From Bremia lactucae (Eukaryota > Oomycota > Peronosporomycetes > Peronosporales > Peronosporaceae), in NCBI RefSeq assembly GCF_004359215.1, contig NC_090627.1:1337519-1401518 (forward strand): a stretch of 64,000 nt of DNA, read 5' to 3'. Positions 20,123 through 31,937 of this stretch are shown here, one piece after another. A program made the position numbers and the translations under genes. Below the pieces are notes generated by a model. It ran no database searches and was not told where the DNA came from. It worked only from the letters and a program-made list of their open reading frames with translations. Position 1 is the stretch's first letter. Every line of letters starts with the position of its first letter.

Positions 20123-20898
20123 ACGGCGAGGACGCCGGAGAAGATTGCTGCTCAGACGCTCTTCATGAGCAATACCTTACGCCGAAGGTAATGACGCGAA
20201 GCCAGTATCTGACGCGTTTACGTGATCAAGCCCGTGGGGCTTCAATGACCTCCATGAGGGAAATTCCGATCATTTTGTTTCCAAACGAAAGAAGAACTGA
20301 AAACGAAGTCTCATTCAGAGAGTCTCCGGATAGAGGTGATGTTCGTGTGGAACTGAAGCTTCGTTTCGACTTTGCTGAGCTTAAGGCCAAAGGCCAGTTA
20401 CGTTCGGCATTTATGCCACAAAACGAAGAAAGGCCTAGCCAATTTTTCAGTGCTTCGGTTAATTGTACAACCAAGGATCGAAGCCGCACTGAGGCTTTAG
20501 ATCCACCTAATCCCACGAGTAGTGGTGAGAAGCGTCGTTTGACGCGAGTTGACCCTGAGCTTGGCGCTTAAAAACGTCAACGGCCTACGGGCAATCTTGC
20601 CGAAGATGTACCTCGAACTCCCAAGAGTTTTCAGAAGAGGGGTACCCTAGCCACTTCACCAGATACTGGTATTGACCCTCACGACGACGTCGCTTTAAAA
20701 GTTTCTCCACATGAAACTGAAGGTTCCCCTGCGCATCAAGCAGCGCGGGAGGGGGCCGAAATTTCGGCGGAAGCATTCGATGCTCTACGGCACGAGGTGC
20801 AACTTCTTCGTGAGGTCCTTGCTCGGGTTGAGAGCTCTTTTGAGGCGGTTCGGGACCGTCTTTCGACGCTAGAGCGTCAGCAGCCTAGGGCCAGCTAG
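20123..20898 (+). pseudogene. Antisense coiled-coil ORF of G2 (opposite to pol)
   Basis: A plus-strand frame opposite to the minus-strand pol. It is open from the breakpoint at ~20123 to 20898 in one frame apart from a single TAA at 20569-20571, giving ~258 residues. The first part (motifs LTRLRDQARGA, FRESPDRGDVRVELKLRF, ELKAKGQLRSAFMP) lies beyond the end of pol and has no counterpart frame on the minus strand; the last ~100 residues run antisense to the chromodomain (20585-20776) and reach the integrase C-terminus. The end is a charged coiled-coil (FDALRHEVQLLREVLARVES, FEAVRDRLSTLERQ) before TAG at 20896-20898. The N-terminus is lost at the breakpoint. Position and coiled-coil end resemble the antisense frames of G1 and G3. 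Function unknown. Confidence 0.6.
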
Positions 20899-22260
20899 AC
20901 ATCCTAGTGAGGATGCAGCAATCTGCGGCAAGACCGCCTGTCTCGGCGCAAGCGCCTTCAGTTCCACGTGGGAAGGGTCCCGATATGGCTTAAGCAAGCC
21001 AACGTAAAACACTGGGTGTGGACGCAGCTTGCTGGGAAGGTTTAGCGTATAAGATAGGCCCTTCTTGGCGACGACCGTAAATGGTCCAATAAAGCGCGGG
21101 AGCAATTTGGTCTTGAAAACCGCGGAAACCAAGTTGGTAGGTAGGTTTTTAGCGTTTAGTAAAACTCGGCCTCCGACCATATAAGAATTAATACAGCTTC
21201 TGTTTTTGCATCCGCTTGTTCTTTTTGTTTGTCTTGGCTATCAGCCATCGTATCCCTTACATGTCTTAAGACGCTAAACCGCGTCGCGAGAAACTCGCTT
21301 ACTTGTTTTCGAACGGTAACAGGTTTGATATCAGCAAGCCTATCGGCCAATTCTCCCCCACCGAGCCCTGAACCACGCATTGGTATCGTAAACGGAACGC
21401 GCGGGTGGGTAAGACCGTTTATATAAAACGGAGTATAGCCTGTAGAGGCATGGATAGCGTTATTTAACGCAAATTCCACTACTGGAGCATTGAGCTCCAG
21501 CGCTTTGGTGTCTGAGCACACACGCTGCGTAAAACGTCTTCAATGACGCGATTGACACGTTCGGTTTGACCATCGGTCTGCGGATGGTTTGCAGTGGACA
21601 TATCCAATCTGGTGCCAAGCACTCGGAAAATTAATTTCCAGAATTTACCTGTGAAACGGGAATCCCGATCAGAGACAATTGCCACTGGCAAACCATGTTC
21701 TCGAAACACGCGATCGATGAACAGCTTAGCTGTACTACTCTCTCCATCAATGGAATCCGGCACGGCCGCTAAGTGAGCCATTTTGCTCAAACGGTCAACA
21801 AAGACCACTATACCGGAGTTACCGGCTGAATCTTTCGGCAGCCCCAAAACAAAATCCATACTAATGGACTCCAAGCATCCTATGGGGACGAGAAGACTCG
21901 CCAGTGGCGCAGCAGCATGTGCCGAGAGTTTAACCCTTGGCACGTTTTGCATGTGCGAACATATGTGCTGACCCTTTTATAAAGTTTGGGCCACCAATAA
22001 CTCTGGCTGATAGAGCCGTAGGTCTTTTCTCTACCGAGATGACCACCAAGGACAGTATCGTGTGCCTCATAGAGGATCCGGTACTTTAAATCCTCATCAT
22101 GAGGAACAACAACACGCGGAGGGTCCGCGATGTCTGTGCAATAAAGAACAGGTTGTTATCGATAGAAAAAATCGATGTAACCTTGCACGCAAACGTGCCG
22201 GTATTTTAATACCCGAATCCGAGTTCTTCAAGGCTCGTAGGTGAGCTACACACTGTTCAT
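20585..22260 (-). pseudogene. G2 integrase with chromodomain (minus copy)
   Basis: In pol order on the minus strand: zinc-binding region ~22100-21950 (AHDTVLGGHLGREKTYG ... CKTCQ, the HHCC finger); catalytic core 21952-21479 with ISMDFVLGLP (Asp 1), AIVSDRDSRFTGKFW (Asp 2) and DGQTERVNRVIEDVL (Glu); core end 21521-21156 (VVEFALNNAIHASTGYTPFY); C-terminal SH3-like part 21180-20869 (TKLLPRFIGPFTVV, HPVFYVGLLKPYRDP); chromodomain 20776-20585 (FHVEKLLKRRR, YQYLVKWLGYPSSENSWEFE). All catalytic residues are present but the frames are shifted at ~21950, ~21500, ~21170 and ~20870, so it is broken. There is no LTR after the chromodomain: the element is cut at ~20123. Confidence 0.88.
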
Positions 22261-23853
22261 CCTTGGCGTAAGCCGAATGGATTAATTCAGGAATAGGTGA
22301 CGAGATAGTCGTTAAATGAGAAACCTCATAATCCGGCCTGCGTGATAACGCATCGGCCAAAGCATTTTGCTTGCCGAATTTATACTTCACCTCGAAGTTG
22401 TATTCCGCAAAAAAGGATAGCCATCGGGCCATTCTCTGTGAGAGGTGGGGCGACTTAGGTGCCGTGCGTAACGACGCGTAATCCGTATAAATCACAAACG
22501 GCTTAGAGCCGAGCAGATGAACTCTGAATTTGGCGAGAGCATACTTCATAGCAAGTAACTCTTTGTCTTGAACTGGGTAGTTCTTTTCAACAGCGGTAAG
22601 CTGTCTAGACTCGAGCGCAATAACACATTCATGCCCATCAACATCTGTTTGTAAGAGAGCACTGCCAATGGCAAAATCTGATGCGTCACAGACGACACTG
22701 AAAGGCCAATTTGGGTTTGGCAGTGCCAAAATCGGGGCATGGATAAGACTATCCTTAACTGCTCGAAAAGCATTATTTTCGGTGCTAGTCCAGCACCATT
22801 CTGTATCCTTTTTAAGGAGATTAGATAATGGCCTAGCCATATCAGCGTAATTTTCGCTATATTTGTGTAAATAATTGGCGAGACCCAACCACGCACGCAA
22901 ATCCTTTTAGTTTTTAGGAACCGGCCAATCTACTATGGCTTTTACCTTAGCGGGATCTGCTCTAAGGCTTCGCTTTCCAATGAAGCAGCTTAAAAAAGGA
23001 ATTTCGTCTGCGCCAAAAATGCATTTAGATGCATTGGCATACAATTTGTTTTTGCGCATGCACTCGAGCACTGCTCGCAAATCGTCGAAATGGTTTTCCA
23101 TATCCGACCGAACCTTCTCCGCACGACTATGGACTAAAATGTCATCGAAATAAGTCTGTGCGTAACCTCGATGAGGGCGAAGCAGTTGCGTCACTAAACG
23201 ATTAAATCTTGCCGGGGCGTTGGAAAGCCCTTGTGGCATAACCAACCACTCCCATAACATGCCGCTTGGGGTGCCAACCGCTGTAAGCGGGATATCACTA
23301 GCTCGCATGAGCAATTGGTAATAATGATCGACTAAGTCCGATGCACTGTACATTGTACATCCCACCATATTGTTCTGAAGAACATCCTTTCTAAGAATGG
23401 GGGTTTGTGCGTGTAGATTGGCAGCATTAAGCATATTATAAGCATGTACAATGCACCATTTACCATTTGGCTTTTTGACACAAATGTCGGTGTCAATGAG
23501 GAGATTTGCTCTCTCGTACCATTCCAGCCTCGTGCTTAGAAATCGTCAATGACGTCACACTGCTCCCTTGGTAAAGGCCATTGTCTTGTGACACAATATT
23601 TGGTTCCCGGAACTAAGTCAATTTTATGACGAACATCTCTATCCGGAGGTAAAACAGATGGTGGGTTATTACATACCACATCTTGGAATTCCTTAATTAC
23701 GGAATAAAAGGGATCCGTAGAATCTTTAAAGATCGATGACCTACTTCGCGCACTAAGTGCAGCTTTTGTGTCATCCAGGACAGCTTCGTCTAAAAGTGAC
23801 GATGAGTTTAACTCAACCATAGGTCGAATGACCACCATTTTCAGATAAGTCAC
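22261..23853 (-). pseudogene. G2 reverse transcriptase and RNase H (minus copy)
   Basis: Frame 23853-23536 is the RT N-terminus (FQDVVCNNPPSVLPPDRDV, KYCVTRQWPLPREQ). Frame 23434-22907 holds the palm with PQGLSNAPARFNRLV and the intact active site TYFDDILVHSR, then the thumb to DWPVPKN. A single TAA separates this from 22900-22097, in the same frame, which carries the RT connection (LRAWLGLANYLHKYS) and RNase H (VVCDASDFAIGSALLQ, YPVQDKELLAMKYALAKFR, VIYTDYASLRTA, NALADALSRRPD). A frameshift lies at ~23440-23530. This is the best preserved G2 pol in the window. Confidence 0.9.
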
Positions 23854-23859
23854 CAGCTT

Positions 23860-25060
23860 TTAAGGCTCGACCGCACTCATCAATCGACATTTCGTCTGCT
23901 CTAAAAGAGCATGTAACGAGGGGATTGCCGCAAGGCTAATTTCCCCCTCAATGTTACCAGTTACGCCATTTACGAGCGTATGTACTTGCTCACTCGTATC
24001 ACTTCGTAAGGGTATACACGCTTCGTGTCCACCCTGTCTTGGTGTGGAGACAATACGCCTCTTAGAGGCCGGGACATTGACGCCCCCGGGTTTTCCAGCC
24101 TGTATTGGTTCTATACAAGACATGGTGTCTAATTTGTCATCCGACAAGGAGTTAGGTAACTCAACTTACGTTCCTTGCGAACGTTTACGTGTCGCTTCAC
24201 GTGCATTTTTTTAGGACGGTTTGACCCAAAATGCCCTGGCGAACTGCCAATAGTGTCACTATTGACACTCAGTATGATGCCACCTCGGCCGACCACACTC
24301 GGTGGACTTAGACGTGCCACTCCACGTATCTCAGGGATATTGCACCCTTGGTGATTCGACCTTAGGCCACCAATGCTTTCAGCATTTAGTGAATCGTTAT
24401 TATAACGAGTGCCACTCGACGAAGTACGTGCCGTTCCACTTATTTCTGCTGGGTCGGGCTCAAAATTAATGTTTTTAACATTAGAGTTTTTTAACTCAGA
24501 CATGCCAATGTCTAAAACACTGACAGACTCATTCAATGATCCGCGCCAATAGCACTTTTGTTGCCTAGCAAAGGTGGGCTCTTGACTCTCCAAAACTTTG
24601 CTAGGAACATTGCGTGTGGCGCCTAAGGTCATAGACCTCCAATCGATCCATGGCTCATGGTGTTCTAACCAGGCCATACCAAGGATGAGATCATATCTCG
24701 AATCCAAATCGAGGACGAGACAGCGTTCCATACTGTCAAAGTCCAGAAACTTTATACCTAAGTTCAATGGAACTTTGAGAACAGTGATACGAGTCCCAAT
24801 CGCTAAGCGAACAGTGATTGTATCAGCTTCATGTGCTCTAAGCGCCTCAACGTATTGTTGACTTCCTTCAAGGGAAAGGCGTCGAGCATAATTGCAAGAC
24901 GCTCCTGAGTCAATTAAAATTGACCACGGCTTATCAAAGCCCTTCACAGTCGCTTGAGCGACTAGCAAGCCAGGCTTGTACTCTCGCCCCGTGCCATTGA
25001 GCACCGAGCTAATCGGGGCTAGGTTCTGTTTATTCTCACCTCCTTGAGGTTCAACAGAGC
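23860..25060 (-). pseudogene. G2 protease and linker (minus copy)
   Basis: A 291-residue open frame (25004-24129) contains the retropepsin: GLLVAQATVKGF, the active site ILIDSGASCNYARRL with the catalytic Asp, and the later DLILGMAWLEHHEPWIDW, a motif shared with G1 and G3 proteases (LGMPWL/LGLPWL). A Ser/Asn-rich linker follows; frame 24147-23860 continues it toward RT with a shift. Upstream at 25060-25010 are the last residues before protease. Confidence 0.85.
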
Positions 25061-25365
25061 CAAGGTCTTCCCCAGTAGGGCGCCCCGCACCTACTGGGTA
25101 TCGACGTTTCCCGCACCGTACCAGATCTCTGGTCTAGGTCGGAGTTGGAGCTCTTTCAGCTTTACGCGAATTTCGAAGAGGGCAGGTAGGCGTAAATGTT
25201 TCGTGCTTCCGCACAAGGCTTCGTACCGCATGAAAGCTTCAAGCCTTGCATGCAGGACCTCTGATCCTTGGGAAATAATAAATTACACGTGCTCAAGCCC
25301 GAATAAGGTTTTGAGCTTGTCATAAGCGGCGCGTTGCGCTTCTGACAATTCTGAAACCTCTTCTA
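25061..25365 (-). pseudogene. G2 gag N-terminus, internally deleted (minus copy)
   Basis: From the ATG at ~25365 the minus strand reads EEVSELSEAQRAAYDK and LHARLEAFMRYEA, matching the start of gag at 17071. After ~25200 it jumps to sequence that matches the gag-protease junction (~18030 in the plus copy), so the capsid and zinc knuckle (about 0.75 kb) are missing. Stops are present too. This copy could never have supplied Gag after the deletion. Confidence 0.75.
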
Positions 25366-25904
25366 TTTTCGTGAGAAATTAGTCTTGTAAAGACTCAGGC
25401 GTAGATTGACTACGAGTGCTACCAGGTGTAGCGGAGCTACCTCGCCCCTAAAGTCAGAGGAAGACTTTCAGACTCAGAGAGTCACTTAGTTCTATCAAAC
25501 TAATGGGTTTAACAACTCAGAGAGCCGTACAACCTATCAAAGCTTAAGGAATCTTAGTTCAAGGGATTCCGGGTCGTAGAACCAAGTGGCAACTAGTGCT
25601 CAAGAGGATAAACCTTAGAAAGGCTTCTATCGCTTACAGATCAATGCGCAAGCCTTAAGAAGGCACTTAACGCTTTAAGATCAAAAGGGGAACTGAACTT
25701 TATATAATTATTTGAATCCAAAAACCTTACCCTAGCTAATTAAAATAATAGATTTTGGCCGCTAGATTATATCTGGCGGCGACCACATTTATTACCCATA
25801 ATAAATGGGGATTAAAGTAACTGACTATTTTAAATTAGATAAAGGGTATTTTACCCATAAAGTAAATGTACCACATCAACGGTCTCCAACCGATGTGTGC
25901 CCCA
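25366..25904 (-). repeat. G2 LTR and leader (minus copy)
   Basis: Reverse complement of 16554-17070 with moderate divergence. On the minus strand it begins TGGGGCACACATCGG at 25904. The flank from 25905 outward differs from the flank of the plus copy, so this is an independent insertion site. Confidence 0.75.
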
Positions 25905-26620
25905 TTAAAGTTTTGACTTAGAAAAATCATTATAAATTACTGTATAGTCACTCATTGCTTATCGCTCACTCCCGCGTCTAGCAGCGATTAGCCGGATTGG
26001 TTTAAAGCCGTCAATCAATCAATGAACAAAACATTCATATTACTGTCACAATATCACTATATATGGTAATGAACCGACATAGCCACCTTTTGTTTATTTG
26101 TCATTGATTGAGAACTACGGTCGGATGATAGCTTAACATTAAATAAAAACTTAAGTCTGGTGACAACGTATTTCTTATTGTATGAGTCGTTCCCCTGCAT
26201 CGCAAAATCAACAGTTATTCCTATAGCGTCTTTTGTGTCGCTATACCCCTAAAATGATATTAGAAGACCGGCTAAGCCAAACACCCTTAAAATCTACCTC
26301 TGTATTGATGAAAGAGAGATTATTAGAGTGTTTGGCTGAACTAGTGTAATATGTGTGGCTGCCCATGGTCACAGGGAAGCCGTTTTAATGTTTGGCGAAG
26401 CTTAGTGCCCTTCGTCACCCACCATAAGCGCAAGCATGCTACACATTCCTTGTGTTTCAGTATTTTTCGAGTAATTTCTTTGTTGACACACCATGTTGCT
26501 ATCCGACAAAGAAATTATTCTTATTTTTTTAATTTGAATGCCGGCGTTCCAAGCTATTAAAGTTCAAAAAGTTTGCGCAAAAGCTTCTCGTATTTAGTCC
26601 AGGCACCAAGAAGTTGCTAC
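25905..26620. other. Spacer, nothing recognised
   Basis: About 0.7 kb between the G2 LTR and the first G5 LTR. Only short frames (for example 26351-26560, plus) with no domain. No repeat shared with other parts of the window was noticed. Confidence 0.45.
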
Positions 26621-27082
26621 CATTACACTAGTACTGACAATAAAACTAGTCGTCTAAAATGATATAGTGAATGTGGGGTGCCTCGATTACTTAACGTATA
26701 CTGACGAGCATTACAAGGTCACAAGAAGCCAAGAAGTCTTAGCTACTAGAGGTCGATATTATGGCTTTACGATCGATAAAAATTGAGACTGTAATGACTT
26801 TAATATATAAATAATTAACTGTGTGAAGCGCCTCCTGGCGCACCGCTAATCGTGTCTTGTACGAATGACGGAATTGATTTCAAACTTAAATCATTATACC
26901 AACAGAACTAATGTCTTATTGCGTCAATATTACCAAATTTGGTAATTTTGGAACTATTAAGTCAAGATTAATAAGAGCTAATAGTTATGTACTTCTTTAT
27001 ACATTTCCTCGTATTGAAAATAATGTTTATTATAGCTCTCTCTATAGGCAATAATATTTATGTAATGAGACACCCCGTTATA
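26621..27082 (+). repeat. G5 LTR, left copy (diverged)
   Basis: Direct match to 28987-29491 through shared blocks: CTAGTACTGA near the start, AGCTACTA, AATGTCTTATTGCGTCAA, TTGGAATTATTAAGTAAGA-like sequence, AATAATATTTAT and a GAGACACCCCGTTA end. Its first ~15 bases are missing. The two copies differ heavily, so the pair is old. Confidence 0.65.
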
Positions 27083-28986
27083 TGGTTTCACTAACCAGCT
27101 TTCTTACTAAAGTCTATATGGACGACTAAGTAGAGTTAGCTGGGTTCTAAAAGACATCAGATCAAGCTCTACACGCATCTTCTTGCAATAAGAATGTCGG
27201 GAGTCTTAAATATGACGGCGTCATATCGACAACTTTAGACCTCAAGTATAACAGTTGCACCACTTCCATGCTGTCCACAAACTTTATATGTTGAGTTATT
27301 TGATCAACTAGTGATGCACGTCTGGAAAATCATATGGAAGGTTTCGGTAAGTATTTAAAGCGGCCTTAAACTTTTATGTCATCACGGTGGAAAATTCCAT
27401 TGGTTGCATATGGTCAATGTTTTATATAACAACACACCCTTATAAAAGGGACTGCTTTAACAAAAAATCGATAGTTTGCCACTTCTTTGCGCATATTGAA
27501 ATAACGTTTTATAATATGTGCCGTTCTTTGCTCAAGTATATAATTTGTAATTTTTTTCATATTCGAGAAGAGTGTCATTTGCGACAGCGATGCCATTTTA
27601 ACAAAAAAGGACATGATACCTGCTAGTGAACGTCTGTCTAGCTCCTTACATGATGTAAACTGCGACTAGCTAGGCTTATTGAAAGCACGTGAGATTTCGA
27701 ACTTGTTAAAAAGGTGCACAGCTTGACAGAATCGACGGATGCCAGCGCTTGCACGGAGTGAATATTCAGCAAATCGTGGCTCAGAAATACGGTAGAAATA
27801 CTTCGAATGGTTGCATTTTTTTGATTTAGAAAGTGTTCTGGGTTCCTTTCTGTAGTGGCCCATTCGCGAGCTTAGGGTTTTTGAAAGCTAGAAACCTAAA
27901 TAGTGGTTGACAAAAGATCACGTGGATATCTGAAATCTGCCCAATTTTTTTTTTGAAATCCATGGGGCTTATTTATTTAACTACCTTACTCGTCAGCGTT
28001 AGCGAGTTGAATGCAACGAAGTCATTCGTCTAATTTTATTTTGTTCATAAATAATCTATTAACGCGGAATAAACTTTGTGAAAGATCTCAGGCATTGCCT
28101 AAACACAGGGCTGCGCCGAAGGCTCCGGGGGCAGGCCAGGGCTCTCTTTAAGAACGCCTGGCGATCCTTGCGGTTCGTGCTCTAGTAACTCGATGCATGC
28201 ATACAGCATGGCACCTCGGATAGCCGAAAGCACCTTTTCGATGCTCGCAAATGCGTTGGCGCAAAGAAAGCGGATGCATGTATCCAAAAGGTGGTCGTAG
28301 TGCTAGCGATATCGTTTCGCGCTGCTGACAGACCACATCGTTCCGATCAGCCCATAGCTTGGTTTGACAAATCGTTGGGAGAATGTGCCAGATTCGCTTC
28401 CACATCCGTTCAGCCGCTTCCCAATCCTCATGAAAACGGTCCGCTAGGATTGTCCTTCGGTTCGCGGGAATGCTAACGACGCACCTTCTGCACACGCACT
28501 AAAATACTGTTGGGTCCACTGGCGAGGTTTACGCTCCCCATCCAGTGCCTGATCAGCTTGTCCCCTGGAGGCGGCACGTAGTGCTGCGGTAGTCTAACTG
28601 TGCCCACCTCTTCATTTTTAGCCGCCCTTGTATACTCGAGTTAATTCATCCCAAAGTATTTTCGTGACGACAAGCATGAGGACCTATCCCTCGGCAATGT
28701 CACATGAAGAGCACGTCGTTCCACATGCTGTCCCCGGCCTATTGCCGACCCGAACACGCTGAAATCCCTGTCCATCGGTTGTTCCTTGGCATCTTGTGCC
28801 CACCTCTAGCTTAGCACGCAGGTCCACCAATCTTTCTTTCGGTATCCGTGGCATCGCCTCTGCCTTCTCTAATTTTTCACCTTGTAGACTACTGGCCCTT
28901 TCGCGACTAGCATCTGTCCTAGGCCCCGCGGCCGCGCAAGCAACATTATTCATTGGGCTCATAATCGTTAAAATGGAAGGAAGCCG
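27083..28986. mobile_element. G5 interior without recognisable gag or pol
   Basis: 1.9 kb between two direct LTR-like repeats. I see no Gypsy or Copia pol motif on either strand. A minus-strand frame at 28148-28495 includes MWKRIWHILPTICQTKLWADRND, which resembles the C-terminal region after RT in LINE-type elements, so a LINE fragment may have landed here; this is a weak call. Another minus frame (28684-29031) overlaps the right LTR and is unidentified. The size and LTRs suggest a non-autonomous or gutted LTR element. Confidence 0.4.
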
Positions 28987-29491
28987 TGTAACGGGGCACA
29001 CTTTGCTAGTACTGATAACAGTACTAGTCAACCTACACTGGTTACAGTGAAGGTGGGGCGACTCGACTACTTCACGTACACGACGTGCAGAGGAAGCTTC
29101 TTAGTAGCTAAGAAGTCGTAGCTACTAAAGGTAAATTCTAAGGCTTTGGAATAGAGAAAAAGTAAAATGTATTAGTATTAGTATATTATGTTCCTACGTA
29201 CCGATCTTCTATCTACTACTGATTTTATTATATTTATAACCATAGCGCCTACTTGCGCACTGCACAATCGTGACTTGTGACGATAAATGGGGTTGATCCA
29301 AACTTAAATTTATTAACCACTAGATTTAATGTCTTATTGCGTCAATTTTATCAAATTTGTAATATTGGAATTATTAAGTAAGAATAAATATAGATAATAA
29401 TTTTGCACTTTTTTAATATTTCCTCTCATAGACGATAATATTTATTATCCCTCTTATTGGAGTTATTTTTTTCTGTTACGAAACACCGTCA
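28987..29491 (+). repeat. G5 LTR, right copy
   Basis: Starts TGTAACGGGGCACAC and ends GTTACGAAACACCGTCA. The start is nearly the same as that of the G3 LTR (TGTAACGGGGCACTA), showing that G3 and G5 are related. About 505 bp. Confidence 0.65.
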
Positions 29492-30761
29492 AAGGATGAA
29501 GAAGTTTTCTGCCTCTGCATAAAACTTGAGGAACTACATTTATGCTCTCCGAATAGTTTTTGCAAGAAAAGCAAAAAAAAAATATTGTATGGTTTAGCGG
29601 GGATGAGCAATGAAGTATTGAAGAAATGATAAAGTGATATGTGAAGGTCTTATAAGGTCTAGATAATCAAGTGTCGCAAGATTTATCTAAAAATTGGAAA
29701 TGTACACATTTTACCGGGAACGCGAGATTGTAAATTCAAGATGTTTTTACCTTTAAGAGAATATCATGAGAAGACTACATTTTTCATTTACGACATTCCG
29801 CGTACCTAGAACGAAAGGCTGTAACTTTTGTGAAGAATGGTAGCGAATTCATTGTATTTTATATATGTATATATGTGACCAATTGGTAATCACGATCACT
29901 TTCTTTTATTATGGTAGCTAATGTCTCTTGCTTTAATGATGGAAATATATGTAGATTGTCAAATGAAATGTTGGACGTGGCAAAGCCATGAATGGCTAGC
30001 TTCGAAAAGCAAAGCATCGTGAATCGTAAGAACTCGCCCTTGGTTGCCGTTTGTGAAGTGCAACACAATCTCTGAAATTCCTGCACAGCTACACGAACCT
30101 ATTATTGAATACTCCACACCTGTGCTAACTACACGATTATCGAAGGCAACATTACTTGGCCGATCTAATTATACGTACAAGCCCTCAACAGTGACATAAA
30201 CCGTGCCTTCATATAAGCAAAAACTAGTTCATGACTTATAAATTCTGTCACAAAAGATGATTAACATCTATCAAGCTCAAGATCGTTGCCGGCAGGGTCA
30301 CAATGTTGTGAAATGCTTCTTCGCGGCCGACGCCTCAAACAATGCCGAATGATTTCTTTTTTGCTTACACCTATTTCATGATTTCATTCTCCAGCATTCT
30401 TTATGTACACATTCAACGTTATGCCGTCTTGCAGAATCGATGTTGTAAAAGCAAATTGATTAAATTCATTGTAATTCTTACAAAAATCGTCGTCTTATTT
30501 ATTCAGCTCGCATTGGCATATAATTACTGTACCGCTAAATAAATCAACCTAATTTTACATCAAATCCATCTTTTTCGTACATCGTGTATTCAGTATTTTT
30601 CCAAACGAAGTGGCTCCAGACGCCGCTTACATTGCGAAAGCGTGAGAAGCAGTATGAGAAACGATCGTGACTTATTATTGAATTGGCACAAAAGCAGCGA
30701 CTATAGAAATATTATTTTTAAGTCGTAAGTTTCATGCACTTTTCGTGTACTGCTCCAAAGT
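29492..30761. other. Intergenic, nothing recognised
   Basis: A 1.3-kb A/T-rich spacer between the G5 LTR and the 3' end of the mS23-like gene. Frames such as 29859-30086 (minus) and 30342-30542 (plus) are short and without recognisable domains. Confidence 0.5.
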
Positions 30762-31250
30762 TTACATGTTTCGAAGCGCCTCTTCCTCCTCGTGTTCAAG
30801 TCGCATAGCTTCTTTAATAGCACGGCTCTCTGCATCGACCCATGCCTTTTCAATGTCGTCGTATTCAGCGGGATCCGCGAATTCAATTCCACGCATCTTG
30901 GAAAACTTTTCGAGAAAGCGATGGCTCTCGACCTGATCGTACTTCTCAATGAGCATATTGTACGCATCCTCCTCTGGAATGCCTTGTTCGATAAGTGTAA
31001 GCTGCTCATCCGCGAATTCGAACGCCGTCTGACCGTCTACCATGCCGTCGCGCTCCTTCATGTAAAGCGCGGCGAGTCGGTCCTGCGGAAACGTTATGAC
31101 CGGCAACTTATCACGGTCCTGGCGCGGAATTGGCGGCGGTGGAAAGCGCTCGACCATTGATACCCACGAAGGTCGTCGCATGCCACCGTTGCGAGACAAG
31201 CCTTTCACAAGGCGGATCATAGCCATCGTGCGCTTGCGAGCGCGACCCAT
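30762..31250 (-). CDS. Putative mitochondrial small-subunit ribosomal protein mS23
   Basis: 162 residues from the ATG at 31250; the open frame extends upstream to 31325, but that would begin at TTG. The start MGRARKRTMAMIRLVKGLSR is basic, as in mitochondrial ribosomal proteins. The order of features matches the mS23 (MRP-S23/Rsm25) family: a basic helix with LVKGL, then RPSWVSMVERFPPPPIPR, a beta segment LPVITFPQDRLAALYM, and an acidic helical region QLTLIEQGIPEEDAYNML. The last third is helical and Glu-rich (EAMRLEHEEEEALRNM). It would sit in the mitoribosome small subunit. It stands alone between retroelements; no other gene is within 20 kb. The family call is from memory of motif order, not a search. 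Confidence 0.65.
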   Translation of the reverse strand: MGRARKRTMAMIRLVKGLSRNGGMRRPSWVSMVERFPPPPIPRQDRDKLPVITFPQDRLAALYMKERDGMVDGQTAFEFADEQLTLIEQGIPEEDAYNMLIEKYDQVESHRFLEKFSKMRGIEFADPAEYDDIEKAWVDAESRAIKEAMRLEHEEEEALRNM

Positions 31251-31937
31251 ACTTAGGTCAATAATTAGTGGCCTCCCTCGGATATCGGCTATAAGAACCG
31301 TTTTGTAATTCTTATTGGATAACAACCTCCAGTAAATTGCAACTTAAATTTGACCCGAGAAGGTTTAATACAAGTCGTGACATACCGTTGGCATACATGT
31401 TTTCAATTGTAATCGTCAGGTTTTGGAGAGCCAACGTCATGTCAAGATCAAGATGCCCCGCGAATGCTTTCTAAAGATAGCGTAGCTACCCATCGCCGCG
31501 TTCTTATATCATTCAGCCGTAAACATCTCATTTTTTTTCTGTCACGTGAACGAGGCCAAGACGCGGATAGTAGCTTCTTATCACGGTCTAGGTGAATACT
31601 TGGGTGGCCGTGGAACTTATAAGGGTCGGCGCTATTGATCATTGCGAATGAACCCATCAAGAAAGATTTATAATCTTGTTCACGCTTGTGCACACACTCG
31701 TTCGTTTTGGAAAATTTTGAGTCAACACATTATATTAATTAAAGCATACTTCGAGGAATAATTAACCTATAAAGAGGATGCTGTCAGTTCCTGAACTCAA
31801 ATGGTGCTGCAAAATACCAAATAATTTTAATTTAAAATACTCGTGGTATAAATAGATGTTGGCTTGGAAAACTTTTCACGCTCCATTAAAAAAACAATTT
31901 TAACATTTACTAACAGGCGATATCAATCGTAACGACC
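31251..31937. other. Upstream region of the mS23-like gene
   Basis: Contains the presumed promoter of the 31250 gene. A short minus frame (31448-31693) has no recognisable domain. No repeat seen until 31938. Confidence 0.45.
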
